NCBI GenBank assembly: GCA_002439805.1
Contig: DJPQ01000060.1
Location: 11,065-27,286, forward strand
Origin: Bacteroidales bacterium UBA6408
GTDB taxonomy: Bacteria; Bacteroidota; Bacteroidia; Bacteroidales; UBA932
Direction: 5' to 3'
Length of the DNA: 16,222 nucleotides
Positions 1 through 8,041 of the stretch are shown in pieces. The notes below the pieces were generated by a model. It had not been told where the DNA came from. It was given only the letters and a program-made list of their open reading frames with translations, and made no database searches. The translations under genes were made by a program, and so were the position numbers. Each line of letters starts with the position of its first letter. The stretch's first letter is position 1.

Positions 1-23
1 GAATAATTGATTGAATAATTGAT
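1..23. repeat. Short AT-rich tandem duplication at the window edge
   Basis: The unit GAATAATTGAT occurs at 1-11 and again at 13-23, separated by one T, giving a 12-base period. It lies just upstream of the acyltransferase start at 29. The array may extend left of the window. Its role is unknown; it may simply be AT-rich promoter or leader DNA. Confidence 0.5.
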
Positions 24-28
24 AATAT

Positions 29-580
29 ATGTGGAGAAAATTCTGCGCCTTCATGCTGAAGGCATTGGGCTGGACGGCCGTGGAGCCGCCGGTGCCGGAA
101 GACAAATGCGTGATTCTCGGAGTGCCGCACACGACGATCTGGGATTTTGTCATATCCTATCTCTACTACACCTCCGTGGGCGGCAAGGCCTACTGCATGG
201 TAAAGAAAGAGTTTTTCTGGGGACCGCTCGGATGGATTGTCCGGGAAATGGGCGGAGTGCCCGTTGACAGGACAAACGGGGCTTCTGTCGTGCTGAGCGT
301 AGTCCATGAGATGAACAGCCGCAAGACGATGCACCTCGCGCTCGCCCCCGAAGGCACACGCAAGCCGGTAAGGCGCTGGAAAACAGGATTTCACAAGATT
401 GCCACGGCTGTGGGCTGCCCGGTCTATCTCGGCTACTTCGACTGGGGAACAAAGCGCGTAGGCCGGGGACAGAAGTTCGAGCTGACCGACGACGCCAAGG
501 CGGATATGGAACGCATCCAGCAGATTTACGAGGAAATGCACCTCACCGCCCGCCATCCGGAGAACTACCTCACGCATTAA
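29..580 (+). CDS. Lysophospholipid acyltransferase (PlsC-like) family protein
   Basis: A 183-residue protein of the glycerolipid acyltransferase family, which moves a fatty acyl group onto a lysophospholipid or related acceptor at the inner face of the membrane. The catalytic HX4D motif is seen as H34-T-T-I-W-D39. The glycerol-phosphate-binding block is the GG-PVDR region (75-81), and a PEGTR motif lies at 107-111, followed by the FHKIA segment (121-125). All of these are classic for the family. It is shorter than typical PlsC (about 240 residues) and lacks a clear N-terminal membrane anchor, as is common for the small stand-alone homologues in Bacteroidota. The start at 29 puts the first motif at the usual distance from the N-terminus. 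It points toward the long leftward operon and is probably not functionally linked to it. The exact acyl acceptor cannot be told from sequence. Confidence 0.88.
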   Translation: MWRKFCAFMLKALGWTAVEPPVPEDKCVILGVPHTTIWDFVISYLYYTSVGGKAYCMVKKEFFWGPLGWIVREMGGVPVDRTNGASVVLSVVHEMNSRKTMHLALAPEGTRKPVRRWKTGFHKIATAVGCPVYLGYFDWGTKRVGRGQKFELTDDAKADMERIQQIYEEMHLTARHPENYLTH

Positions 581-585
581 GCGCG

Positions 586-623
586 GAATCATCTGAGGCC
601 CGCACGCATGACGGGGATGATTC
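586..623. terminator. Hairpin between convergent genes, possible bidirectional terminator
   Basis: The only inter-gene space between the acyltransferase stop (580) and the end of the leftward operon (629) holds an inverted repeat. The arms are GAATCATC (586-593) and GATGATTC (616-623), a perfect 8-base match, with an inner CCCG/CGGG pairing (599-602 with 612-615) and a 5-base bulge on the left. Neither side has a T-run, so intrinsic termination is not proven. Its position between two converging 3' ends is the main support. Confidence 0.45.
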
Positions 624-628
624 TACCC

Positions 629-1501
629 CTAAAGAATAAAGTCTGCGCGCACGGGAAAATGGTCTGAGGCGCAGCGTCCGTCATATAGTGTCTGGTTCAC
701 CATAAAACCGGTCGGTGCGGCAATGTTCCGGTAATAGATGAAGTCTATATGCTTTGACTTGTCCCATTTGGCGGGATACGGGCAGAAGGAGTTCATGGTG
801 CACTGTCTTTCGCCGGCAGTTTCGGCAGAGTCGGACCAATGCCCGCGCCATACCTCATGGCTTGGATGATCAGGGCGCACATTGAAATCACCGACAAGGA
901 ATGACGGGTAACCCTCAGGATTGAACTTTTTCTCAATATCGACAAGCACGTGGGCATATTTCAGGTTTTCCTCGGGATTGAGTATGCCATGATGGTTTAT
1001 GAAGCAGAACTTTTTCCCGCTCACTCTGTCCTTGAAGATTGCACAGGCGCCCCCTCTTTTATAGGCCTTGTCCCCGCAATGGTCATTTTCTGACATTTCG
1101 AACGGAGTATCGCTAATCCAGAAGAAATGATAATCAACAAGTTTGAAGCGCTTTTTCTTATAGAAGATTCCACTGCACTGGTTGCCGTGCCCGTCCTGCC
1201 GATAGGGAGAGAAGAATATGGCGGCATAAGTGTCCCGCAGGTCGTCAGAAAGCTCGGCCGCCGCGAAATCGGTTACTTCCTGCACGCCCAGGACATCAAA
1301 ATCATTGTCCCGGATGCTTCGGACACATTTGTCGTGACGGCGCTCCCATGCGTTGGGACCGTTCTTGTCCAGCCACTGCATCCGCAGATTATATGTTCCG
1401 ACCCGAAGGCTGGATGTATCGCCGGTGGAAGCCGCAGTCTGTGCCATGGCAGATGCGGCAATCGTCACGGCAAGGCAGATGCAAAAAAGTATCCTATTCA
1501 T
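629..1501 (-). CDS. Secreted endonuclease/exonuclease/phosphatase (EEP) family enzyme
   Basis: A 290-residue protein with a cleavable signal peptide (residues 1 to about 20, ending AMAQ) and no lipobox, so probably periplasmic or exported. It has the full metal-dependent EEP (DNase I-like) fold signature: N38 in TYNLRM, E75 in GVQEVT, the HH pair at 170-171, D205 and N207 in GDFNVRP, and D280-H281 in the terminal SDHFPV motif. Families with this fold cleave phosphodiester or phosphomonoester bonds in nucleic acids, inositol phosphates or sphingomyelin; sequence alone does not fix the substrate. Its start overlaps the stop of the preceding double-BACON gene by 8 bases, so it is the last, translationally coupled gene of the SusCD operon. 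It is unlikely to be a housekeeping DNA-repair enzyme, because of the signal peptide and the context. Confidence 0.88.
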   Translation of the reverse strand: MNRILFCICLAVTIAASAMAQTAASTGDTSSLRVGTYNLRMQWLDKNGPNAWERRHDKCVRSIRDNDFDVLGVQEVTDFAAAELSDDLRDTYAAIFFSPYRQDGHGNQCSGIFYKKKRFKLVDYHFFWISDTPFEMSENDHCGDKAYKRGGACAIFKDRVSGKKFCFINHHGILNPEENLKYAHVLVDIEKKFNPEGYPSFLVGDFNVRPDHPSHEVWRGHWSDSAETAGERQCTMNSFCPYPAKWDKSKHIDFIYYRNIAAPTGFMVNQTLYDGRCASDHFPVRADFIL

Positions 1502-2114
1502 ACGCTTCCTGCCTAACTGTCAATGTTCCGCTTATTTCCCTTCCCCATCCGTCCGTGTAGCTTACGGTCACGACATATGTCCTTCGGTCTCGTACCATAC
1601 TGGGCAGAACGTCAAAACTGAGTATATAGTCCTCAAGTGAAAGACTGGCTATCGACTTAGTGTCCAGGGTTGATGCAGCCAGGCAATCCGACGGAAGATT
1701 GGAAATCACCCGCGTGCTCACGCGCCCTCCGGAGGCGGGAACATCGACGGAGGAATCGTGAAGGCTTATGGACTCCTGCCACTTGCCTTCCTGACGCAGC
1801 TGAAGCCTGTCCGTCCTGCCGTCGGCTGAAACGCAGACATAAACGCTCCTGCAGAAACCGTCATTGCGTTCCACGCTGAACACCAATGTGTCCCTTGCGG
1901 CCAGTTCAACGCTCATCCACGGGGCGTCGCCCTCTACAGCGAATTTGTAGTCTCTGTCGGAAATGACTTTCGCGCCTACAATGTCCTGCGCCGCAGACGC
2001 GACGACAAAGTCCTGCACGATTCCTAGCTGCACGACGTCAACCTTGTCAGGGAACAGTCTGCCGCACGAAACGGCCACAGCGCAGGCGAGCACCGTATAA
2101 ATCATCTTTTTCAT
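1494..2114 (-). CDS. Lipoprotein with two BACON-like domains
   Basis: A 206-residue protein with a type II signal peptide; the lipobox VAVSC puts the lipid on C17. Two beta-sandwich modules of the BACON type can be made out. The first is about 27-110, with DYKFAVEGDAPWMSV and ending LQLRQEG. The second is about 115-204, starting SVDVPASGG and ending LTVRQEA. The W/A-P-W mid-strand and the terminal (L/V)xVRQ/LRQ strand are typical. BACON domains occur in surface lipoproteins of Bacteroidota sugar-uptake loci and are thought to act as spacers or binding modules. Its ATG overlaps the previous gene's stop (ATGA), and its end overlaps the EEP gene start. It is likely a surface glycan-binding or scaffolding protein working next to SusD. 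No catalytic residues are recognisable. Confidence 0.75.
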   Translation of the reverse strand: MKKMIYTVLACAVAVSCGRLFPDKVDVVQLGIVQDFVVASAAQDIVGAKVISDRDYKFAVEGDAPWMSVELAARDTLVFSVERNDGFCRSVYVCVSADGRTDRLQLRQEGKWQESISLHDSSVDVPASGGRVSTRVISNLPSDCLAASTLDTKSIASLSLEDYILSFDVLPSMVRDRRTYVVTVSYTDGWGREISGTLTVRQEAYE

Positions 2115-2464
2115 CTTGTAGCAGATTGGGTTACAACAATGCGGCAGGCCTTCTCCCCTCCGCGGACGACCACATCAAGACTGCGCGGAGAGCCGCTGAG
2201 GTTTTCGGAATAATCCATCCTCACATAGCCGATGCCGCTTCCATGCGAAGTTTCTAGAGTCGCCCATGTTTCAGCCGGTTCAAGGGCTATTGTCCAGTCT
2301 CTGTTGGAAAACACGGTGATGTAGCAATGTCCCCCGGCAGACGATGGAATCTCTATTTTCTCGTTGTTCACGGCCAGTTCAATGCCCGTCTCATACGGTT
2401 TCTGACATGAAAGCGCGGCAATGACCGACAGCAGCGTCAGAATGACACACAATGTTTTTCTCAT
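2111..2464 (-). CDS. Small single-BACON-domain lipoprotein
   Basis: A 117-residue lipoprotein with the lipid Cys at residue 20 (lipobox ALSC). The mature part is almost entirely one BACON-type domain (about 28-114): the entry strand IEIPSSAGG, the hallmark FSNRDWTIALEPAETWATL segment, and the closing strand RIVVTQ. The length fits a single module with nothing added. It starts inside the stop codon of the SusD gene (ATGA overlap) and ends the same way into the double-BACON gene. This suggests coupled translation and a shared complex at the outer membrane. The ligand is unknown. Confidence 0.75.
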   Translation of the reverse strand: MRKTLCVILTLLSVIAALSCQKPYETGIELAVNNEKIEIPSSAGGHCYITVFSNRDWTIALEPAETWATLETSHGSGIGYVRMDYSENLSGSPRSLDVVVRGGEKACRIVVTQSATR

Positions 2465-4110
2465 AGTCCGTATCTGTTATATTCCTTATTGTCAAGCTTT
2501 CCGCCGCTGTTCACCACTTCCTTGTCCGGAATCGGATAGTACTCGTGGCATGGGCGTATGTTGTTTCGCAGTCGCGTGTTGTTCTCGCCGTTCACATTAT
2601 ACTCCATAACATAGTCATACCACACTCCCCAGCGCACGAGGTCGTGCTTGCGCTGCCACTCCCCGAACAGTTCGCGTGCATACTCGTTCTGAATCTCATG
2701 AAAAAGTGCGCTGCGGCTGCCGAAAGAGGACGGGGTCACGGGGTCAATGCCGGCGCGGGACCTGACCATATTGAGATAGCGGCAGGCCTGCACGTCGTCC
2801 TCTTTCTGGAACCATGCCTCGGCAAGGCCGAGAAGAGCGCCGGCATAGCGGAAGAGCTTGTAGCTGTTGCTGTCGCTGGTATATTGCATTCCGAAGCACC
2901 AGAACTTATCGCCGAGGTAGGGTCTCCCCTTTGCTGACTTCACGGAGCCGAAGAACTTGTACGACGGTTTCACGACGCTTCTGTCCTCATCCGCGGACCA
3001 GCCTGGCCATCCCCACGCCAGATAGCCTCCTCCATTTTCAATCGGAGTGCCGTCGGTGGCGTATGAGGCGCGGCGCAGGTCGGAGGAAGAGGCCGTCATC
3101 AGGTCACGGTAGAAATGCTTTGTCGGACGCAGAGGCGTGCGGGTACGCATATTGGAGCCGAGCGCCGGGATACCGACCCCGTCATAGAAATCCAGATTGC
3201 CCAGCTGCTCCTCATCGTCGTCTCCCTCCGGCACGGACACCTTGCGGTAGGGTGTGCAGACGCTCGCGAGCGAGCCGGACACATGAAGGCCGTAATCCAC
3301 GGAGATGTTGGACATCTCAAGAATGGACTCGGAACAGAGGCGCTGTCCGAAGCGGATGTCGGAGACCTTATACTGAGACAAGTCACCGTAAATTGTCTCC
3401 AGCGTCCCGAAAAAATCCACGGCGTCGCTCCATCTTCCGTTCCACAGGCTCATCTTGCCTCCGAGCATGAGGCCGAGGGCGGCTCCCGCACGGTACTGCC
3501 GGCTGTTGGAAGGGTCGTTGGTCGGGAGCATATCCAGTGCCTGCCGCTCAAGAATCCAGTATTTCAAATCATTTATGAGAGTGTCCCGCGTGTCGGAAGC
3601 GCTCATCCGCGGCAGGGCGGCTATCCCGTCATTGGTCGCGGAGGTCACCTCGTCCTTGTAGAACGGCACATCGCCGAAATTGGAAGTGAGGATGTAGTAG
3701 AGCATGGACCTGAGCACCGCAGCTTCCGCGAGCAGCGGCGCCTTCTGTTCGTCCGTCATGTCAGAACGCCCTATTGCCGCCTCCACGGCATTGGCACGGC
3801 TGATGCCCTGATAGGCCTGCGTCCAGATTGTCGTGGCGAACTGCGGCATGGAAGGAGTCACCGCAAGAATGCCGTTGAGCTGGTCCGAGCGGTTGATGTA
3901 CATGAGGTCCGTCTGCGCCTCGCAGATTACGAAATACTCGTTGCTGTTGTAGATGTTGCGTATGTTTCCGTAACAGGCATTCAGTCCGGTGATGCACTGT
4001 TCCGGAGTCTCGTAATAGGACCCCGGAAGAGGATAGGACCGTATTTTCTCATCCAGCGAACAGGCCGCGCACAGACAGCACGCCGCAATCAGTATGAAAA
4101 TTCTCTTCAT
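2461..4110 (-). CDS. SusD/RagB-family surface lipoprotein
   Basis: A 549-residue protein. The signal peptide ends in a lipobox (LCAAC) with the lipid on C17, and the following SLDEK resembles the acidic surface-export signal of Bacteroidota lipoproteins. The SusD fold is shown by the N-terminal block YETPEQCITGLNACYGNI and by the C-terminal hallmark region (about 415-497): a YAGALLGLAEAWF helix, YLNMVRSRAG, then an ELFGEW...DLVRWG motif. The C-terminus (EYNRYGL) is also typical. SusD proteins form the lid of the SusC transporter and bind the glycan or peptide cargo at the surface. It begins 4 bases after the SusC stop, the usual susC-susD order, and overlaps the next BACON gene by ATGA. The cargo cannot be read from sequence. 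Confidence 0.95.
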   Translation of the reverse strand: MKRIFILIAACCLCAACSLDEKIRSYPLPGSYYETPEQCITGLNACYGNIRNIYNSNEYFVICEAQTDLMYINRSDQLNGILAVTPSMPQFATTIWTQAYQGISRANAVEAAIGRSDMTDEQKAPLLAEAAVLRSMLYYILTSNFGDVPFYKDEVTSATNDGIAALPRMSASDTRDTLINDLKYWILERQALDMLPTNDPSNSRQYRAGAALGLMLGGKMSLWNGRWSDAVDFFGTLETIYGDLSQYKVSDIRFGQRLCSESILEMSNISVDYGLHVSGSLASVCTPYRKVSVPEGDDDEEQLGNLDFYDGVGIPALGSNMRTRTPLRPTKHFYRDLMTASSSDLRRASYATDGTPIENGGGYLAWGWPGWSADEDRSVVKPSYKFFGSVKSAKGRPYLGDKFWCFGMQYTSDSNSYKLFRYAGALLGLAEAWFQKEDDVQACRYLNMVRSRAGIDPVTPSSFGSRSALFHEIQNEYARELFGEWQRKHDLVRWGVWYDYVMEYNVNGENNTRLRNNIRPCHEYYPIPDKEVVNSGGKLDNKEYNRYGL

Positions 4111-4114
4111 GGTC

Positions 4115-7100
4115 TCAATATCTTATCTTAAAGCTCAGCATATATGTCCGCGGATTGGGATAGGTGGCCGTATCTACACGCCTCGCCGCCGTGGATGAGG
4201 AGTTCACGTCCGGGTCGTAGCCGTTGTAGCGGGTCAAGAGGAAGGCATTGTCGATGTAGGCGCCGATGGTTACGTCCTTCATCCATTTGACACGGCGGCT
4301 CAGGTCAAAGACATAGCTCAGCGAGAGATTCCTGAGCCTCAGGTAGGAGGCGTCGTGGACATAGCAGTCGGAGCCGTAGCCGTCCTTGGCCGCAGGAGCC
4401 GGAATGTCACTGTCCGGATTGCGGACGGGATGCCAGCAGTCCATCATATAGCGGTACTTGTTCGTGTTGGCAATCGAGCTTCCAAGGTTGAACTCCGAGA
4501 TGTTGTACATCTGTCCGCCTATAGAGTAGGTAAAATATATCCCCAGACGGAAATTCCATATTCTGAAATTATTCTGGACTCCTCCATACAGGACAGGATC
4601 CGTCGAGCCGAGATATACGAGGTCGCTGCTGTCGAGGACTCCGTCATGGTTGATGTCGGCATATTTGCGGTAGCCGTTCTGATTCTGGTAGGAAGCATAC
4701 GCCCTCGTGGTCCTGTTGGCTTCGCGTTCCTCGTCGTTGTGCCATACTCCGCAGCATTTGTAGCCCCAGAGGGCGTTCACCGGGTAGCCGACCTTGTAGC
4801 CATAGAGCATCTGCGAGTTCTTGCTGTAGGTCGCCACATAGTCGAACTCAGCGCCGATGTCGGTCACCACCGAGCCGTTGTGGCTGAAGGTGAATGTCGT
4901 CTCCCAGTTGAAATGCCGCCGGGTTATGTTGTGAGAGCTCAGCGAGAGTTCGAAGCCCCATCCCTTTGTGCCGCCGATGTTGGCGTAGCGCGTAGAGAAG
5001 CCGGTCTGCGAGGCATTCTGCAGGGCAAGGAGGAGGTCGCCTGTACGGGAAAGGTAGGCATCTGCGGAAATCACCACCCTGTCGTTCAGAAGGGAAATGT
5101 CCAGTCCGGCGTTGAAGCTGTCGGTCTTTTCCCACGACAGCGTGTCGTTATCCACTCGCGAAGGATATGCCACACTCTGCTGGCCGTCTCCGAAAATCCA
5201 CGAGCCTGTGGTCACCGTCAGATACTGTTGGGACACATAGCTTGCCACGGAGTCATTGCCGCTGCGGCCGGCGCTCAGGCGAAGCGCGAGATTGGTCAGT
5301 CCGTTTGCCTTGACACCCGCCATCCAGCCCTCGTTGGTGATGTTCCACCTGAACGCCGCTGCCGGAAAGAAGCCCCATTTGTGTCCTTTTGCGAACATGG
5401 ATGAGCCGTCCCCGCGCACGGTCAGGGTGAGCAGATAGCGCGACATCCACGAATAGTTGGCCCGGGCAAGCACCGAGAGTCTGGTCAGTTCAGTCATATT
5501 GCTGCGGACGGTGTAGTTGCGCTTGTCCGGCAGGCCGCCAAGATTATACGGGCCGACATTGTCGTCCAGATAGCCCACTCCTTTCGTGTAATTATAGTCT
5601 GTCGCACGTTTCTCTCCGGTGAAGCCGCCCATGACGTCAAAGGAGTGTCCGCCTGATAGTCTCGGCTTATAGGAGAGCGTCGTCTCACTCAGCATCGTGG
5701 TCTTTGAGGTCGAGGAGCGGACGGCCGTACCGCCGGTTTTCTGAGCAGTCGCCAAAGGCATGGATGCCGGTGAATAGTTGAACGAGTCTATGCCGTTCAG
5801 CGAATATGAGAACGTCGATTTGGCCGTGAATCCCCGGAACGGAGCAAACTCGACATAAGGCGCCATGTTCAGGAACTTGATGTTCGAATAGTTCGTGGTC
5901 TTTGTGGCTATCAGATAGGGACTGTTGAATATCGAGCCGCCGGAGCCGCCCTCATCGCCGTACCGGTTCCACACGTCCTCCTTTCCGACAAGGGGACTCA
6001 TGCACACTGCGGAGGAGCTGCTCGTGCCGTTGATGGTGACGCTGTTGCTGTCGCTGTGCCTGTAGGCGTAGTTTATCCTTGCGCCGATCTTCATGAACTT
6101 GAAAAGCTGCCGGCTGAACTTGACCAGCGTGCTGTAGCGCCGCATTCCGGTGCCGATGACGATGCCGTCGCGGTCCTCATAACCGAATGACAGCCAGACT
6201 GACTGCCTGCGGTCGCCATAGCCTGCATTCAGCTTATAGTCCTGCTGGAACGCCTTACGAGTCAGCACGTCCTGCCAGTCGGTGCCCTCGCCCCATGACG
6301 AGGGGTTCTCGAAAGGATAGGAGCCGGAAACCTGAGGGGTCGTCACGGTCACGTTTCCTGCGGAAAGGCGGTAGTCGTTTCTGAACTGCGCGAACTCCTC
6401 GGCGGTCATAATGTCAAGTTTTCGGGGAAGCTCGCTCATGCCGGCGCCCGCGCTGAAATTGACGGAGACCTTAGAGGCCGTCTCGCCCTTGGTCGTCACG
6501 ATGATGACTCCGTTCGAGCCGCGTGAGCCGTATATCGCCGTAGCCGATGCATCCTTGAGCACGGAAATGTCCTTTATGTCATCGGGGTTTATGTCTGAGA
6601 AACTCTCAACCGCATCCAGAATGCCATCGACCACAATCAGAGGATCGTTGCCGGCCGAAATTGAGCGCGTGCCTCGGATGCGAATTGAAGAGGCCGCCCC
6701 GGGCTCGCCTCCGCCGCCGAGAATATCCACCCCGGCTATACGTCCCTGAAGAGCCTGGTCAACCGAGGATACTGCGGGAGTCTGTATCTCGTCCATGCTC
6801 ACCACACCCACGGAGCCGGTGAGATCGGATTTCCTCTGTGTCCCGTAGCCAATCACCACGGCATCGTCGAGCGTCTTAACTTCCTCCTTGAGCACCACAT
6901 TGATTGTACTGCGTCTCTCTACGCCTTCCGAGGCCTCCCTATAGCCGAGACAGGAGAATATGAGAACATCGAAGGATGAAAGTCGCCCTATGGAATATTT
7001 ACCGTCCGCGTCCGTGACTACGCCGTTCGATGTACCCTGAACCATCACAGTCACTCCCTCTATCGGCATGCCGTCCTCGCCCATCACCTGCCCGCTCACG

Positions 7101-7171
7101 GTAATGTTCTGAGCGAAAAGGGCAGGAATCGTACAAACGCTCAAAAATATGGTCAAAAACAATCTTTTCAT
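4115..7171 (-). CDS. SusC/RagA-type TonB-dependent outer-membrane transporter
   Basis: A 1018-residue outer-membrane beta-barrel. A signal peptide ends near residue 20 (PALFA). It is followed by a carboxypeptidase-regulatory-like domain (about 22-95), a TonB-box-like stretch (about 101-110, DDAVVIGYG), a plug domain (about 115-230) with the SusC signatures IRIRGTRS, DPLIVVDG and LKDASATAIYGSRGSNGVIIVTTKG split over 163-228, and a long barrel ending in the aromatic C-terminus FKIRY. It imports ligands bound by its SusD partner, using energy from TonB-ExbBD. There is no N-terminal STN domain, so it is unlikely to signal to an anti-sigma factor; no sigma/anti-sigma genes are nearby. It begins inside the stop of the preceding lipoprotein gene (ATGA) and is followed after 4 bases by susD. 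Confidence 0.96.
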   Translation of the reverse strand: MKRLFLTIFLSVCTIPALFAQNITVSGQVMGEDGMPIEGVTVMVQGTSNGVVTDADGKYSIGRLSSFDVLIFSCLGYREASEGVERRSTINVVLKEEVKTLDDAVVIGYGTQRKSDLTGSVGVVSMDEIQTPAVSSVDQALQGRIAGVDILGGGGEPGAASSIRIRGTRSISAGNDPLIVVDGILDAVESFSDINPDDIKDISVLKDASATAIYGSRGSNGVIIVTTKGETASKVSVNFSAGAGMSELPRKLDIMTAEEFAQFRNDYRLSAGNVTVTTPQVSGSYPFENPSSWGEGTDWQDVLTRKAFQQDYKLNAGYGDRRQSVWLSFGYEDRDGIVIGTGMRRYSTLVKFSRQLFKFMKIGARINYAYRHSDSNSVTINGTSSSSAVCMSPLVGKEDVWNRYGDEGGSGGSIFNSPYLIATKTTNYSNIKFLNMAPYVEFAPFRGFTAKSTFSYSLNGIDSFNYSPASMPLATAQKTGGTAVRSSTSKTTMLSETTLSYKPRLSGGHSFDVMGGFTGEKRATDYNYTKGVGYLDDNVGPYNLGGLPDKRNYTVRSNMTELTRLSVLARANYSWMSRYLLTLTVRGDGSSMFAKGHKWGFFPAAAFRWNITNEGWMAGVKANGLTNLALRLSAGRSGNDSVASYVSQQYLTVTTGSWIFGDGQQSVAYPSRVDNDTLSWEKTDSFNAGLDISLLNDRVVISADAYLSRTGDLLLALQNASQTGFSTRYANIGGTKGWGFELSLSSHNITRRHFNWETTFTFSHNGSVVTDIGAEFDYVATYSKNSQMLYGYKVGYPVNALWGYKCCGVWHNDEEREANRTTRAYASYQNQNGYRKYADINHDGVLDSSDLVYLGSTDPVLYGGVQNNFRIWNFRLGIYFTYSIGGQMYNISEFNLGSSIANTNKYRYMMDCWHPVRNPDSDIPAPAAKDGYGSDCYVHDASYLRLRNLSLSYVFDLSRRVKWMKDVTIGAYIDNAFLLTRYNGYDPDVNSSSTAARRVDTATYPNPRTYMLSFKIRY

Positions 7172-7683
7172 ATCCCCTGTTCCTTTTTGAGTCTTACATT
7201 GAACGACAGTTCTTCACCACGGCGGGCAAAGCCGCTCATCAAATCAAAGACATTGGAGGCGGCATACACGAAGCGTCCGGATTCGGCTTCCTCCGCCAGA
7301 AAATGGCGGCAGCAGTCGGCAAAGCCCATACTCTCCAGAAGCGTGGCACGGCTGTCCAATGCCAGGCAATATATCCACAGCGCGGACGTCTCCTTCCAGA
7401 AACTCTCCTCAGCCAGCTCCGCGACATCACGGCATTCTCCTGTCACGAGCCGCAGATTTCCCACTGAATACACGGTGCAGCCGTCCGGCAGCGGCTTCGA
7501 GGTCATTCCCTCCGACGGGCAGCCCACGGAATAATCCGGGCCGACGGTGATTTTCACGTCCGCATATTCATACCCTTGTGAGGTCTCCGCAGCGAAGTCA
7601 TGAGGGCGGTTCACCCGAACTTCCTTGGTACAGGCTGCCAGAAACACAGTGCAGCCCAACAGCAATGCATATCTTCTTCTCAT
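7168..7683 (-). CDS. Cysteine-rich lipoprotein of unknown function
   Basis: I do not recognise this 171-residue protein. It has a type II signal peptide with the lipid on C18 (lipobox LAAC). The start at 7683 is chosen because it opens directly with the signal peptide (MRRRYALLL) and overlaps the upstream stop as ATGA; a start at 7722 would add 13 residues before the signal. The mature part holds six cysteines besides the lipidated one, including a CC pair, which is a lot for a protein this small, and an alpha-helical-looking middle (ESFWKETSALWIYCLALDSRATLL, positions about 90-113). It ends by overlapping the SusC start. From context it is likely an accessory surface or periplasmic part of the SusCD system. 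Confidence 0.7.
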   Translation of the reverse strand: MRRRYALLLGCTVFLAACTKEVRVNRPHDFAAETSQGYEYADVKITVGPDYSVGCPSEGMTSKPLPDGCTVYSVGNLRLVTGECRDVAELAEESFWKETSALWIYCLALDSRATLLESMGFADCCRHFLAEEAESGRFVYAASNVFDLMSGFARRGEELSFNVRLKKEQGI

Positions 7684-8033
7684 CTGAGCATCCCCCTCTG
7701 ATTGATTATCAACGTGTCGCACCGGCCGCCGTCATAACTGCGCACGACCACCTTTCCTCTGCGGTCGTGCCGGATGTCTCCCTCCACGGAGCGGTTGGAG
7801 CCGTAATTCAGAATTATCACATGGCTGTCCCTGTGCCAGTCTCCGTCAACGGCAATCCACGGCGCCAGCGACGAGGCGTTCCACACCCCTTCCGTGGAAA
7901 TGAGCACGTCCAGAGAACCGGCGCCGGATTCCACCTCCGTCTCAAAAATGACTTTACCCGAAGTCACAAGCACCTCTTTTACGCAGGAAGAGCATAGCAG
8001 GCAGGCCGCAAGCATAATCAGTATTCTTTTCAT
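7680..8033 (-). CDS. BACON-like lipoprotein upstream of SusC
   Basis: A 117-residue lipoprotein; the lipid Cys is residue 17 (lipobox LCSSC). The mature part resembles one BACON-type domain: the strand EGVWNASSLAPWIAV (about 48-62), a turn with NYGSNRSVEGDIRHDRRG, then VVVRSYDGGRCDTLIINQRG, whose final strand matches the usual closing V-x-Q pattern. It is the same length as the single-BACON protein downstream of SusD but clearly diverged, so BACON-like proteins flank SusCD on both sides. The gene starts 8 bases after the previous stop and shares ATGA with the next gene. A binding or spacer role is inferred from domain type only. Confidence 0.68.
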   Translation of the reverse strand: MKRILIMLAACLLCSSCVKEVLVTSGKVIFETEVESGAGSLDVLISTEGVWNASSLAPWIAVDGDWHRDSHVIILNYGSNRSVEGDIRHDRRGKVVVRSYDGGRCDTLIINQRGMLR

Positions 8034-8041
8034 ATTCCGGT

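Noticed and set aside
3115..4131. Long open frame on the plus strand opposite SusD
   Set aside because: It lies entirely antisense to a clear SusD gene in high-GC DNA, has no recognisable domain, and shows a composition typical of shadow frames.
4355..5404. Plus-strand frame of about 349 codons opposite SusC
   Set aside because: It is antisense to the SusC barrel region, has no family motif, and is explained by the codon pattern of the real gene.
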